The notes under the pieces: generated by a model | Told to the model about the DNA's origin: nothing | The model's database searches: none | What the model saw: the letters and a program-made list of their open reading frames with translations, nothing else | Position numbers and translations under genes: made by a program | Shown: piece after piece, positions 1-10,218 of the stretch | Numbering within the stretch: the stretch's first letter is position 1 | How the letters are laid out: each line of letters starts with the position of its first letter | Assembly: GCA_021613375.1 (NCBI GenBank) | Contig: CM038715.1 | Coordinates: 1,437,001-1,501,000 of the forward strand | Length of the DNA: 64,000 bases | From: Megaleporinus macrocephalus | Lineage: Eukaryota > Chordata > Actinopteri > Characiformes > Anostomidae | Direction of reading: 5' to 3'

Positions 1-286
1 GACCATGTGGCAAACAAACCAGTCTCTGCTGGGCTTACTGAGAGGTCGAGAAATGTTACATCAACTGTGTGAGCAGCATCCCGTGCTTGGGCCCCTTTAC
101 TGCATCTCTGTGTTTGGGGTGGGCTTCTGGCTGCTTGGACGACTTGGTGGAGCCGCGTTAGTGCACACCTACAGGACGTTCCAGGCAGACATGTACCGAC
201 CATCCATGGAGCCACAAGACTATGAGATGGTGGAGTTTCTCATCAAAAGACTCAAGCTGTGGATGGGCCTCAGCAAAGCAAAGGAG
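1..286 (+). CDS. pkd1: Polycystin-1, penultimate exon (partial at window edge)
   Basis: Reading from codon 2-4, this segment encodes the last transmembrane helix of polycystin-1 (around LYCISVFGVGFWLLGRLGG) and then the conserved juxtamembrane stretch containing EPQDYEMVEFLIKRLKLW and MGLSKAKE. Polycystin-1 is a large multi-pass receptor of primary cilia and membranes that pairs with the polycystin-2 channel. The exon ends after GAG at 286 with a GTACAC donor (phase 0). Translation past the donor loses similarity, which confirms the splice. The start of the exon is cut by, or lies at, the window edge, so most of this very large gene is outside. The fit to the vertebrate PKD1 C-terminus, together with the next exon, is strong; which fish paralogue (a or b) it is cannot be decided. 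Confidence 0.9.
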
Positions 287-698
287 GTACACATGTTGCT
301 TGCTGAACATGATGAGTCATCCATCCATATTTGTAAAGGGCAACCAGTCAGAAAAGAGCTCATTTACATATTCCACATTTGAAAGTATACTATTTAATTT
401 TAAGGGATAAACAGAGACTGTAAAATTGTTAAATTCAATGGTTACCATTATGCAGTGCATCCGGAAAGTATTCATAACACTTCAAAATACAACACACTAC
501 ATCCCATAATGACAAAGTGAAAAAAGATTGTTTTAGTTTTTTAATAAATTTGCAGAAAATTCAAAGATCACATGTACATAAGTATTCACAACCATTGTTC
601 AATACTTTTTTGAAGCACATTTGGCAGCAATTACAGTTACATTAATTAATTAACACCTATGTTTGGGCAGTTTCTCCCGTTCCTCTTTACAGAAGCTC

Positions 699-1354
699 TC
701 AAGCTCCATCAGGCTGGATGGGGAGCATCAGTCCACAGGCATTTTCAGATCTCTCCAGAGATATTAGAGAGTTGTCCTGAAGCCACTCCTTTGTTATCTT
801 GGCTGTGTGTTTAGGGTCATTGTCATGTTGGAAGATGAACCTTTGCCCCAGTCTGAGGTCTAGAGTGCTCTGGAGCAGGTTTTCTTCAAAAACATCTCTG
901 TACATCGCTGCATTCATCTTTCCCCCAACCCTGACCAGTCTGCCAGTCCCTGCTGCTGAAAAACAACCCCACGTCATGATGCTGCCACCACCAGGCATCA
1001 CTGTAGGGATGGTGTTGGCTAGGTGATGAGCGGTGCCTGGTTTCCTCCAGACATGACGCTTGGCAGTCAGGCCATAGAGTTCAATCTTGCTTTCATCAGA
1101 CCAGAAAACTTCGTTCTCATGATCTGAGAGTGCTTCAGGTTCCTTTTGGAAAACATCAAGCATGCTGTCTTCGGCCTTTTACTGAGGAGTGGCTTCCGTC
1201 TGGCCAATCTACCATACAGGCCTGATTGGTGGAGTGCTGCAGAAATGGTTGTCCTTCTGGAAGGATACCCGCTCTCCATGGAGCAACGCTGAAGCTCTAT
1301 CAGAGTGAGCCTTGAGATCCTGGTCACCTCCCTGACTAAGGCCCTTCCACCCAA
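699..1354 (-). pseudogene. Tc1 transposase relic (frameshifted)
   Basis: Two overlapping minus-strand frames together give a Tc1-type DDE transposase. The upstream part (1067-1354) contains the region before the catalytic domain. The downstream part (699-1163) has WSDESKIELYG (around the first catalytic Asp), WGCFSAAGTGRLV and IFQHDNDPKHTAK (second Asp). The switch of frame near 1070-1160 and the missing C-terminal glutamate region show it is dead. It is a DNA transposase remnant with no host function. Confidence 0.85.
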
Positions 1355-1522
1355 TCATTCAGATTGGCTGGGTGGCCATCTCTAGGAAGAGTCCTGAAGG
1401 TTCCAAATGTCTTCCATTTATGGATGATGGAGGTCACTGTGCTCATTGGGACTTTCAATGCTGCAGAAAATCTTCTCTCCAGATCTGTGCCTCCATACAG
1501 TCCTGTCTCAGAGGTCTACAGA

Positions 1523-1956
1523 CAAGGACAGATTAAGGATAGTCTGGGCCCCAGGACAAAGAGTTGCCCAGGCATACCCCTGCGCCTCTCGTGATCAAGG
1601 GCCCTCTAATGGTATGCCCTGCTTTTCTCTAGGGCTCCCTGGTATGGGCTCTCATAACCAGGGCCATCTGAAATTATGCCCCCCTCTTTCCTAGGACCCC
1701 TAATAGCCAGAAGTCAAAGTTAGAGCAGTGCCACAATGCCTCGTCGAATTTTCATAAGGGGCCCAAAAGAATGGATAGGGGCCCCAAAGCAAAGTCAAAG
1801 TCCCTAAAAGTCAGAGGATCCTAAAATATAAAAATAAATTGGATCATAAATGTTGATAGCTATCGCAAAATGTTTTGGGTAAGGGCCCCCAGGGCCCCCT
1901 GACCTCAAGGACCTCTGGGCGCTGACCCCACTGGCCCGGTCAGTAATTCAACCATG
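1523..1956. mobile_element. hAT-type MITE, copy 1 (nested in Tc1 relic)
   Basis: A 434-bp, GGGCCCC-rich non-coding element starting CAAGGACAGATTAAGG and ending AGTAATTCAACCATG, whose two ends are imperfect inverted repeats. It is flanked by 8-bp target duplications TCTACAGA (1515-1522) and TCTATAGA (1957-1964, one mismatch). The Tc1 sequence resumes on either side without loss, so the insertion is younger than the Tc1. The 8-bp duplication points to the hAT superfamily. A second copy lies at 4512-5008. Confidence 0.85.
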
Positions 1957-2278
1957 TCTATAGACAGTACTTTCATGGCTTGGTTTGTGCTCTGACATGT
2001 ACTGTAAACTAACTCCAATTAAGTTGTGGAAACAACTGAAAGATGATAAGTGGAAACAGGATGCACCTGAGCTCAATTTTAAGTGTCATGACAAAGGTTG
2101 TGAATACTTATGTGCGTTGGATTTTTTTAAATTATTTATTTCTTTTTTAATAAACTTAAAAAACCAACAAACAAACATTTGTCATATATATGATATGTAT
2201 AAACCATGAGATAATGTAAAATATAACAATGAGATAAAAAGCCTGAACTCTATTCCTTTTATATTATGTCTTTATCAG

Positions 2279-3046
2279 TTCAGACACAGAGTGAAGTTTG
2301 AGGGGATGGAGTCTCCACCTTCCAGGTCTTCCCAGTGCTCCCAGTTTTCCAGCTTGTCTGTGGCCAACAGTCCCATCAGTTCCAGCATTCCCAGCAGTCC
2401 AGCAGGGCCACGACTGCTCTCCTCTGCTTCCTCTCTGGCCTCTGAATGCTCCACCCTCTCTGACAGCCCTGACATCCAGCAGTACCTTGACCGCCTACTG
2501 CCCTCTGTGGACAGCCTCCTCGCTGGCTTTGATCGTGTCAACCAGCTGACCGATGATGTCCTGGACATTGAGCTGCAGCTTCAAGAGGCCCGTAGCAGAA
2601 TGGCAGAGAAAAGAAAAACGTGTGGGGGTCCTCATCCACAGCCACGCACGTCTCAAAACCTCCCTGGAGGGTCTCAACATGTAGAATCGAAACCTCCCTT
2701 ATCTTCTCAGCAGGGAAAACCTCAAACCCTCCCTCGTCGCCGTGGTACCCACTCAGAGTCTTCTATTATGGGGTCCATCACTCATCTCAGTGCTCATTCT
2801 GGAAAGCAGGCCTGGCAGCAGGCTCAGACTGGACTTGAGCTGGACGTTAAGAACTTCCCCAGACGCAGAGCCTGGAACTCAGGATCCTGTCATTCTGCAG
2901 ATGCTGTCCAGAGGTCCCCCAAATGTCAGAACCCTGCAGCTATTCCAGTAAGACCTCGCAGTGAGGAGGGCGATAGGAGTGAGGTGAGTGAAGGCATGCC
3001 AGTGAAGAGAAGAGCCTGGCACCTGGAAGACTCTCAAATGGAGTAG
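2279..3046 (+). CDS. pkd1: Polycystin-1, last exon: cytoplasmic tail
   Basis: The exon follows a TTTATCAG acceptor, continues the phase-0 frame from 286 and stops at TAG 3044-3046 (256 codons with stop). It opens with FRHRVKFEGMESPPSRSSQ, the basic, serine-rich PKD1 tail signature. Next comes a Ser/Pro-rich linker and then a heptad-like segment (from DIQQYLDRLLPSVDSLLAGF to LDIELQLQEARSRM) at the place of the coiled coil by which polycystin-1 binds polycystin-2. The remaining ~140 residues are basic and low in complexity, with no recognised domain, as expected for a poorly conserved tail. The GTG at 2291 is an internal Val codon, not a start. The window's 3' flank runs straight into a (TA)n array, so the 3'UTR end was not located. 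Confidence 0.92.
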   Translation, partial: FRHRVKFEGMESPPSRSSQCSQFSSLSVANSPISSSIPSSPAGPRLLSSASSLASECSTLSDSPDIQQYLDRLLPSVDSLLAGFDRVNQLTDDVLDIELQLQEARSRMAEKRKTCGGPHPQPRTSQNLPGGSQHVESKPPLSSQQGKPQTLPRRRGTHSESSIMGSITHLSAHSGKQAWQQAQTGLELDVKNFPRRRAWNSGSCHSADAVQRSPKCQNPAAIPVRPRSEEGDRSEVSEGMPVKRRAWHLEDSQME

Positions 3047-3093
3047 GATTAAGACTGTATGATAGTCCCCAACAGGATTAGAGACAAAGAATC

Positions 3094-3360
<267 letters not shown>

Positions 3361-3372
3361 ATATTATATTCA

Positions 3373-3823
3373 TTTAATTCACAAACAATATTGTCCATTT
3401 CACAATTAATATGAGTGTATCAGATGATTTTTAAAGAATAAAAATGTTTGTATTAAAGTCTATTTTTGTATAGAGGCTTATTTTACATATAGTTCTATTA
3501 TCAGCAATTCTCAGTCCTCTGTCTAAATCTCCTGGTACGACCGCCAATCCAAGTTAAGGATGTTATTGGGCTAATTGGTTGTTAGGACACTCTTGCTCAA
3601 TTGTGATGCACAGCTGAAAAACATTTTACTAAAAGTGAGTATAAAAGGGAACAACATTCTAGGTTAGTTTAGTATCTGAAGATCAGCAGTTGATGGCTTG
3701 ACTTACAATGACCAGAAAGAAACAACTTTCTTTAGAGACCCGTCAGTCCATTGTTGTGTTAAGGAAGAAGATACTCCATTAAAACAAGAACATTTCACTG
3801 TGATCCCAAACTTTTGAGTGGTA

Positions 3824-3826
<3 letters not shown>
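3373..3826 (+). mobile_element. Internally deleted Tc1-like element (MITE), copy A
   Basis: It keeps a Tc1 5' region and a transposase start at 3708 (MTRKKQLSLETRQSIVVLRK, the usual N-terminal helix-turn-helix), then jumps after about 22 codons to a right terminal end GATCCCAAACTTTTGAGTGG. The reading frame closes at once. Copy B (19388-19836) has the same internal junction; copy C (50080-50296, minus) keeps the left terminal end missing here. It abuts a (TA)n array, as expected for TA-targeting Tc1 elements. Confidence 0.8.

Positions 3827-3890
<64 letters not shown>
3825..3890. repeat. (TA)n microsatellite at Tc1 end
   Basis: Pure TA run starting exactly at the right end of the Tc1-derived MITE. 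Confidence 0.95.
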
Positions 3891-3891
<1 letters not shown>

Positions 3892-3896
<5 letters not shown>

Positions 3897-4204
3897 TTAG
3901 TAGAAAACCTGTCCCTAAAATTGCTTAGAAATATAGCTTGTAAAATTTTTAATTTTCACATTTTTAATTTTATAATCCCAAATTTGATGTCTGCAATGCA
4001 TTTGAACAGTTGTGACAGGTGAAGAAGTTAAAAAGCCAGTGTCTTTAATTAAGCGGGTTGGGGTGGGGATTGGAGAGAGTTGGGGTATTAGTGTAAATAG
4101 CATGGCTGACTTGTACATGTTTTTTCTTTTACACTGCATTCCAAGTGAATAACAGCCTGACTGAGATGCTCGCACATATTGTTACTGGTTTTGTTTGTTA
4201 TTGT
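3892..4204. other. Intergenic, nothing recognised
   Basis: AT-rich sequence without coding signal or recognisable repeat. Confidence 0.5.
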
Positions 4205-5060
4205 TAATTCCGATGCTGAGGAGATTATACGCCACAATGGCAAACCATATTCTGCATGTGTTACAACATTGTGGCTTCACAGTGAGTGTTCAGATGCTAG
4301 ACTGGCCTGCAGTCCAGAACCCGGTTCCCAGTGAAATCATCTATAATCATCATGAATTATAAAGTGCAGTAATAACAATGGATATTCCGGACTGTTGAGC
4401 AGCTGAAGTGTTATAACAAGCAGGAATAAGAAAAAATCCTTTTTCACAACTACAGCAACCGTATTACAATTAGTGCTGAATGTTGTTAAAGGAAAGATAA
4501 TGAAACACAGTCAAGGACGGATTAAGGATAGTCTGGGCCCCTGGGCAACTCTTTGCCCCCCCCCAACCTGCGCCCCTTGTGATCAAGGGCCCTCTAATGG
4601 TATGCCCTACTCTTCTCTAGGGCCCCCTGGTAAGGGCTCTCATAACCAGGGCCCACTAAAATTATGCCCCCCTCTTTCCTAGGACCCCTAATAGCCAGAA
4701 GTCCAAGTCAGAGCAGTGCCACAACGCCTCGCCCATTTTCATAAGGGGCCCAAAACCATGGCCAGGGCCCCCAAAAGCATGGCTAGGGCCCCCAAAAGCT
4801 AGACCGTAGGGGCCCTGGGGCCCTGGGGTCAAAGTCTCTAAAAGTCAGAGGATCCTTAAAATGGAGGGCCCTCAGAAATAAAAATATATTGTATTATAAA
4901 TGTTGATAGGCATTGCAAAATGTTTTGGGCCAGGGCCCCCCCGGGGCCACCTGACCTCAAGGGCCCCTGGGTGCTGGCCCCACTGGCCCGGTCAGTAATC
5001 CAGCCATGAACACAGTGAAAAAAACACAAACCTTTCCCAAATAATTGGTACATGTTGCAG
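4205..5060 (+). mobile_element. Tc1-like relic (QDNAKPH family), split by a hAT MITE
   Basis: The left part (4205-4511) is a decayed 3' half of a fish Tc1 transposase gene: stretches matching the PHILHVLQHCGF, RVLDWPA and PRTVEQLK regions, then the end of the frame. The right part (5017-5060, CCTTTCCCAAATAATTGGTA and TGTTGCAGGCA) continues its 3' flank. The two halves are separated only by the hAT MITE at 4512-5008. Frameshifts and stops throughout. Confidence 0.75.
4512..5008. mobile_element. hAT-type MITE, copy 2, perfect 8-bp target duplication
   Basis: Starts CAAGGACGGATTAAGG and ends CAGTAATCCAGCCATG; the ends are imperfect inverted repeats. The flanks are AACACAGT at 4504-4511 and AACACAGT at 5009-5016, identical over 8 bp. 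The interior is GC-rich with many GGGCCCC runs and no coding potential. Same family as 1523-1956, about 60 bp longer. Confidence 0.9.
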
Positions 5061-5344
5061 GCACACAGATTTCATAGGCATAAAGCCTTACCTATCTTAT
5101 TTAGGTACTGTTTTTAATTTAATGTAGGTCAAAGGGACTTCAGTGCTTTTTGTTTTATTTGTTAGTTTTTTTTCTACTGTCCTAACATTTTTGAGACTGG
5201 GTTTATTCTTTCCATCTCTAAAGTTAATCTCTTTTTGATTCATTCTTGGTCTGAAATGGAATTGAGACAAGTCACGAAACAGTACAGCCGCTGTAAAACA
5301 TAAGCAGAATTAGTGGAATTATTTTTTATTCGTGGAATTATTTA

Positions 5345-5760
5345 TTTATTTATGTATTTTCTCTCGATGTAAAGCATCCTTGGGTATGAGAAAGGCACTA
5401 TATAAATTGAACTTAACACAGAAGGAAATCATAGAAATCATAGAACATAGAACCCCCCCGGTGAGCAAGCCATAGGCGACAGCGGCGAGAACAACTCCCT
5501 CAGAGCTGGAGGAAGAAACCTTGGGAGAAACCAAGAATCACAAGGAGGGGGACCATCCTCCTCTGATCAAACTACTCAAACAGTACTGATATACAGACTG
5601 TACCACCTTCTACTTCTGTTCAGCTGCTCAGGTGTGTTTATATAATCACAGTATGATATCACTAAGATTAATTATAGTACAGATGAAGAACAGTCAGAGT
5701 GATGATGACGGTTAATGAAGGTAGAAGGTTGGTGGAAACTAGTTAGAGTCCATGTTCATT
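5345..5760. repeat. Interspersed retroelement-derived repeat
   Basis: Contains a TGTAAAGCATCCTTGGGT ... AAAGGCACTATATAAATTGA motif typical of the 3' tails of fish LINEs/SINEs. It is followed by the widespread fish repeat with CCCTCAGAGCTGGAGGAAG and AACCTTGGGAGAAACCAAG. Family naming is from recall; limits are approximate. Confidence 0.6.
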
Positions 5761-5917
5761 TAAATTAAGTGTGTAGTGAAGAGATATAATATTTTTGAAC
5801 ATAATTATTAGCATTTTAAATTACTCAGAGGTCAAACATAAACAAATATGAGGACTATACCAGTCACCACTGCTCAAGTGCAGCTGATGCATTCTAGGGT
5901 TCCCACAAACTCAAAAA

Positions 5918-5975
5918 CGAAGACATTTAGCAGACGCCTTTATCCAAAGCAGCTCACAAAATGTGCAAATGTAGA
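5918..5975 (+). repeat. Short fish repeat (TTTAGCAGACGC motif)
   Basis: Contains ACATTTAGCAGACGCCTTTA and TCCAAAGCAGCTCACAA, a motif dispersed widely in fish genomes, probably SINE- or MITE-derived. Only a fragment. Confidence 0.55.
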
Positions 5976-6364
5976 TATTACAAGATTTCTAATCTACAAA
6001 TAAATATCTCTAGAATTAGTGATTTATGATTTATTAACTATGTACTATTACCCCCTTATTACTGATCTGTAAAGTGCTACCAAAGTTTAACATTCACCCA
6101 AAGACGCACTCAGAATAAATTAGTAAGATGTAAAAACTGCATTTCTTCTTTAATGATTCCTATTATTGAAGACATGTTCCCTCACTGGCTGTTCCAGCAA
6201 AATTAAATTATTAAAATTATTACAAATACTTATACATACACAAGCTGCCTCCTACAAAAAAAAGAAAATCACGCCCATGAAAATAAAAAGGACCCAGGTT
6301 AGCAAAAGCTGATCCACACCAAATAAATAAATAGATAAATATAGAAAAACAAGAGTCTCTGTAA

Positions 6365-6690
6365 ATCTCTGGAGCTGGCTGTGTGTACGCTTATGCATTT
6401 AATGTTCACTCATTCTTAGATCTATGTGTTACTGGTGCTCCTATGACTACTTGGAATGTATTAATTTATCATTTTCTAAATAACATGACTGTCTTATAGT
6501 CACGTTTATGTAATTCATACTGAGAGAGTTTAATAAGTCCATCCATCCATGACCTCTTTACCAACTGTGCACTCAGCACTAATTCATTGAGGCTGATAAG
6601 CCTAAGAAATGTAAACATCAAACAATGAGCAGGAGATATTTAAGAACACTCTGGCAGCAGTACAGGTACTACTTTTTTATTTCAGACTCA
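6365..6690. repeat. Diverged direct repeat, unit 1
   Basis: Aligns by eye with 7580-7900: shared GGCTGTGTGTA, ATCTATGT, CCATCCATGACCTC, TGCACTCAGCACTAATTCA, GAGCAGGAGATA and CTGGCAGCAGTACA in the same order. Non-coding; origin unknown. It may be an old segmental duplication or two copies of an unrecognised repeat. Confidence 0.65.
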
Positions 6691-6949
6691 CAAATCTGCT
6701 TACAAATGCAATTCCCAAACAGTCTTGTGACCAGTACTTGAAGGAAAACAGTAGAAAGGTCTTTAATGACACGTATCTCAGAAACTTTATTGTTTTAATG
6801 AGCTGCAACAGGACGATTGTCGAATGTTCCACGAAAATTGGACATAAAAGGAGAATCCAGGGAAGCAAAAGGGTTGAGGTTAGGGTCATCTTAAAAATAT
6901 CTCTGCAAGGAATTTAAGGACACTTTGCATTTTAAACTACACAGTGTAT

Positions 6950-7440
6950 AACATTATCAAAAAATTAGGGAATTCCAGGAAAGGAAAAGGCCCAAAACCA
7001 AAAATGAGTGCCTGTGACTTCAGCTCCTCTGACAGCACTTCATTAAAAATGGTCTGCTGTTGTGTGATGGACTCTGCATGGGCTGAGAAGTACCAGTATC
7101 AATGAACAAAAAAGCAAACGAAACACATGACACATCTAGGAGCATCACACACTGCCTCCTGGATGCTGTCTTTTTCAAGAACGTCCATGCTTACTTTAGC
7201 ATGACAACACCAAGCCACGTTCCACATGTTACAAAAGCATGGCTGTGTAATCCATGACCATGAGAGTGCAGGTCCATGACCAGCCTGTCCACAGTCTAGA
7301 CCTGACTCCCACTAAAAACCTGACACACATTACAAAACACAATATATTACAAGACTTGAGCAGGTCAACACATCACTGCTGTTTGTGTTTATTTACATTT
7401 TCCTACTTTCCCAACATTTCTTGGATTAAGGTGGTACCAT
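6950..7440 (+). mobile_element. Tc1-like relic (QDNAKPH family)
   Basis: The 5' part resembles the transposase N-terminal region (AGTGCCTGTGACTTCAGCTC, then CATGGGCTGAGAAG). The 3' part resembles the catalytic region (AGCATCACACACTGCCTCCT, then a remnant of QDNAKPH and of the CSPDLSP box near 7290-7320). It carries a large internal deletion and many stops. It separates the two units of the direct repeat. Confidence 0.65.
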
Positions 7441-7579
7441 AAGTATTAAAAATAACGTTAGCTACTTAAAAACATGGGAAAAGTCTATACATATTAGTAC
7501 TGAACATTTTTAAACAGTACAAAACTTACAAATAAATAAAAAATATGCAAAAATAAAGCAAGTATACTTTTTACAATTG

Positions 7580-7900
7580 GCTGTGTAAATGCTTTAGAAA
7601 TTTATATCCACCTGTTATTGAATCTATGTTCTGTGACCACTTGGACTGTACTCATTCATCATTCTCAAAAATAACATGGTCATCCCACAATCACTCATTA
7701 TATACAGTTATATACAGACAACATTAAAAAAATTGCTTCTTTATACCGAGAGAGTGGAATAAATTCACCCATCCATGACCTCCTAATGAACAGTGCACTC
7801 AGCACTAATTCAGTGTGGTTAAGAACACTTCAGAAACTTAATCAAACAACGGGCAGGAGATAGCACTGATAACACTGGCAGCAGTACAAGATCTGTGGAA
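7580..7900. repeat. Diverged direct repeat, unit 2
   Basis: Second unit matching 6365-6690 in the same orientation, including ACCGAGAGAGTGGAATAAA against ACTGAGAGAGTTTAATAAG. Confidence 0.65.
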
Positions 7901-7974
7901 CTTAATTTCAGAAACAAAAATCTGTAAATTCTAAAACAGTAATTTTACCAGTATGAGCAAAAATAATCGACTAT

Positions 7975-8190
7975 TTCTGATGTTTTAAACTTGGCAGCTG
8001 CCCTTTATATCCTGTGAATGTTGCATAATGAATAGGCCAGTAGAAGTGCTCCAAAATCACATAGAACATAATTTCTCTACAATGGCTTACATTAAAAGTA
8101 AAGAATGTTTCTGGCCTCTTCTGTGAAGTAACTATTTTGGAGATATGTCTATTCTGAAATGAATGCCTGCAATACATTCCAAAATGCTGG
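7975..8190 (+). repeat. Interspersed repeat R1, copy 2
   Basis: Shares GGCAGCTGCCCTTTA, GAATAGGCCAGTAGAAGTGC and ATGGCTTACATTAAAAGTAA with copies at 3190-3360 and 18885-18990. Non-coding. Confidence 0.6.
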
Positions 8191-8381
8191 GACAATTTAG
8201 GGAACAATGTAAATGTTGAAAAAACATCTTAAATAGGTAAAATAACAGTGCTTCAGCAAAAACACAACACTTTAAAAAGGATATGGATATTTGCATAACA
8301 TCATTAAAATAATTTTTTTAAATAATAAAAAAATACTAATATGTGACCTATAACGACTTATACAGTATTGCATTAACAACC

Positions 8382-8454
<73 letters not shown>

Positions 8455-8920
8455 CTTTATTGATCCCGAAGGAAATTTAGCAGCCAGCAGCAGTTACAAA
8501 CACAGTACCAAAAAAAAAAAACAATAAGGTATATAAAAATTAAATATTAAATAGTGGTTAAATAGTGTCCAGTAGTGCAAATGTACAGGATGTACAGCAA
8601 AGTGTTAAATAGTGTTCAGGAGTGCAAATGTACAGGATGTACAGCAAAGTGTTAAATAGTGTTCAGGAGTGCAAATGTACAGGATGTACAGCAAAGTGTT
8701 AAATAGTGTTCAGGAGTGCAAATGTACAGGATGTCTGGCAAGGTGTCAATAGTGTCTATTAGTGCTGACATAAGATGTCCAGTAAAGTGTCAATAGTGTC
8801 CGAGGAGTGCAGATGTACAGTAATGTGATTACAGTACAAATAAAAATAAACTGTAATGTGAATTAAGGGACTTGTTCCTCATCTGTCCTCCTTCCTCTTC
8901 CAGCTCCACTGGGAGGAGTT
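8382..8920 (-). mobile_element. LINE 3' end with GATA tail (5'-truncated)
   Basis: A (GATA)n run (8382-8450) is followed by ACTTTATTGATCCCGAAGGA and AATTTAGCAG, the reverse complement of a common fish non-LTR retrotransposon 3' terminus. The body contains a 47-bp tandem repeat and ends near CCTCTTCCAGCTCCACTGGG. No reverse-transcriptase frame remains. Clade not assigned. Confidence 0.7.
8560..8750. repeat. 47-bp minisatellite, ~4 units
   Basis: AAATAGTGT starts recur at 8560, 8607, 8654 and 8701, exactly 47 bp apart, with nearly identical units. More diverged partial units continue to about 8830. It lies inside the LINE 3' end. Confidence 0.9.
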
Positions 8921-8924
8921 GAAG

Positions 8925-9180
8925 AGTCTGCCAGCTTCTGTGATGGATATCACCTTATGGGCTCAAGAACACTTCCAAAAAACATGACTGAACTCTGTTT
9001 GAACTCTTCTAGAACTCTGCCTGTAACTGCATCTATAAATACAAGTTAAAAATAGATTTTGAACACAAGAAGTCGAAAAATGCCGCCAGCTTCTTAGGAC
9101 TCGAGCTCATCAGGGCCTGTTAAAAACTTCTAAAACACTAGAATGGACAGAAGTTCTGCTTTATAGATCAGTTTGTGTCA
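8925..9180 (+). mobile_element. Tc1-like relic fragment
   Basis: Shows GGATATCACCTTATGGGCTC, AAGAACACTTCCAAAAAACA, ATAAATACAAGTTAAA, GAAAAATGCCGCCAGCTTCT and GACTCGAGCTCAT in the order expected for the 5' half of a fish Tc1 transposase gene. Frame destroyed. Confidence 0.65.
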
Positions 9181-9335
9181 TCAGCCCCTAAATGTTTATC
9201 ACATTTGCAAGAAAAAGTAAGTGAACTGTTTGGAATTACCTGCTTTTTCTCCTCTTAAATAACGGCAGCACACAAAGCCTGGCTGCTGACAAATCTGCTC
9301 TTCTCAAGAAAGATTAGTGTAAACTTGATGCCTTG

Positions 9336-10213
9336 TGTAAGCACTTCCTCCCAGCACCTGCAGAAGGCGCAGTCTCCAGAATACTAGGTAGCTTTGGACA
9401 CACACACACACACACCCTCCTGCATGCGCTCACACAGTCAATCATCACACACACCTGTCAGTCATCACAGCTCACAGCAGTGGCTCATTAGTGCAGCCCA
9501 TATAACCATCGACTGTAACATCACCTTACCTGTCCCGTGGTCTCAGGCCAGCTTCTGACGAGCTTCCCTCCACAGCGGGGTCCTGCCATTCTCCCTGGGG
9601 ACCTCCAGGCCTGTGGACTGGCCGACCTGCCTGAGCACTCACCCCCGGTCATCTGAACTCACCCCTGGAGTCTCTACCCCACGGGTCTCCATGCTGTGAG
9701 GTTGGTGTGGCCATCATACACTGTGTTTTGGGCTCGCTCCCTGAGGCGAGCTTTCTCCCCGGCCCCCGCCGGTCCTCAAGTGACTTTTGAAGTTAGCGAA
9801 TATAAACTGTGTTCTTGCATTCTCTCTGGGAACAGAGGGAGTGGAGTAAACCCCCACAGGGATCCTCTCCTGGCGAGGTCTGGAACGATGCAAGGGCTAA
9901 CCTCTGTTTGTTGGAACTGTTCAGACAGGGCCTAGTTCCTGTTTCTCTCTCCAGCACTCAGGGAGCTAACCCTGTCTTCCACTGCTCAGACGGGAGAACC
10001 ACTCCTGGGGTCTTCGAGGCTCTGTGGCTACCAACAGCGGCTACTCCGACATCTACCAGCTCACCTGCTCCAGTAGCCGCTTCCCTAGGCCTCTGGGACT
10101 CTCCTCTGCGTGGGCCCAGCTCTGCACTTTGTGTTCATATTTCATATCCTCGTTTAAGTTCATAAAGCCTTGCATATGGATCGTAACGTCATGTCCGAGT
10201 CTGATTCGTTACA
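9336..10213 (+). mobile_element. Solo LTR of a retrotransposon (878 bp)
   Basis: Begins TGTAAGCACTTCC and ends GATTCGTTACA (TG...CA with TGTAA/TTACA inverted ends), flanked by perfect 5-bp target duplications CCTTG at 9331-9335 and 10214-10218. It contains a promoter-like stretch (CATATAACCATC near 9500) and a poly(A)-signal-like CATAAAGCC near 10159, giving U3-R-U5 order on the + strand. No internal gag-pol is present, so it arose by LTR-LTR recombination. A 5-bp duplication fits Gypsy/ERV-type elements; the family is not determined. The short frames within it are not genes. Confidence 0.85.
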
Positions 10214-10218
10214 CCTTG

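Larger units (their letters stand above)
453..2165 (-). mobile_element. Tc1-like transposon relic in pkd1 last intron
   Basis: The left end begins CAGTGCATCCGGAAAGTATT at 453, the terminal inverted repeat of a very common fish Tc1 family. The interior (660-1500) reads as a decayed Tc1 transposase on the minus strand. The far end (about 2040-2165) keeps the subterminal region (GTGAATACTTATGTGCG around 2100-2116) but the right terminal repeat is lost. A hAT-type MITE sits inside at 1523-1956. All of it is intronic to pkd1 and antisense to it. The right limit is approximate. Confidence 0.85.
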
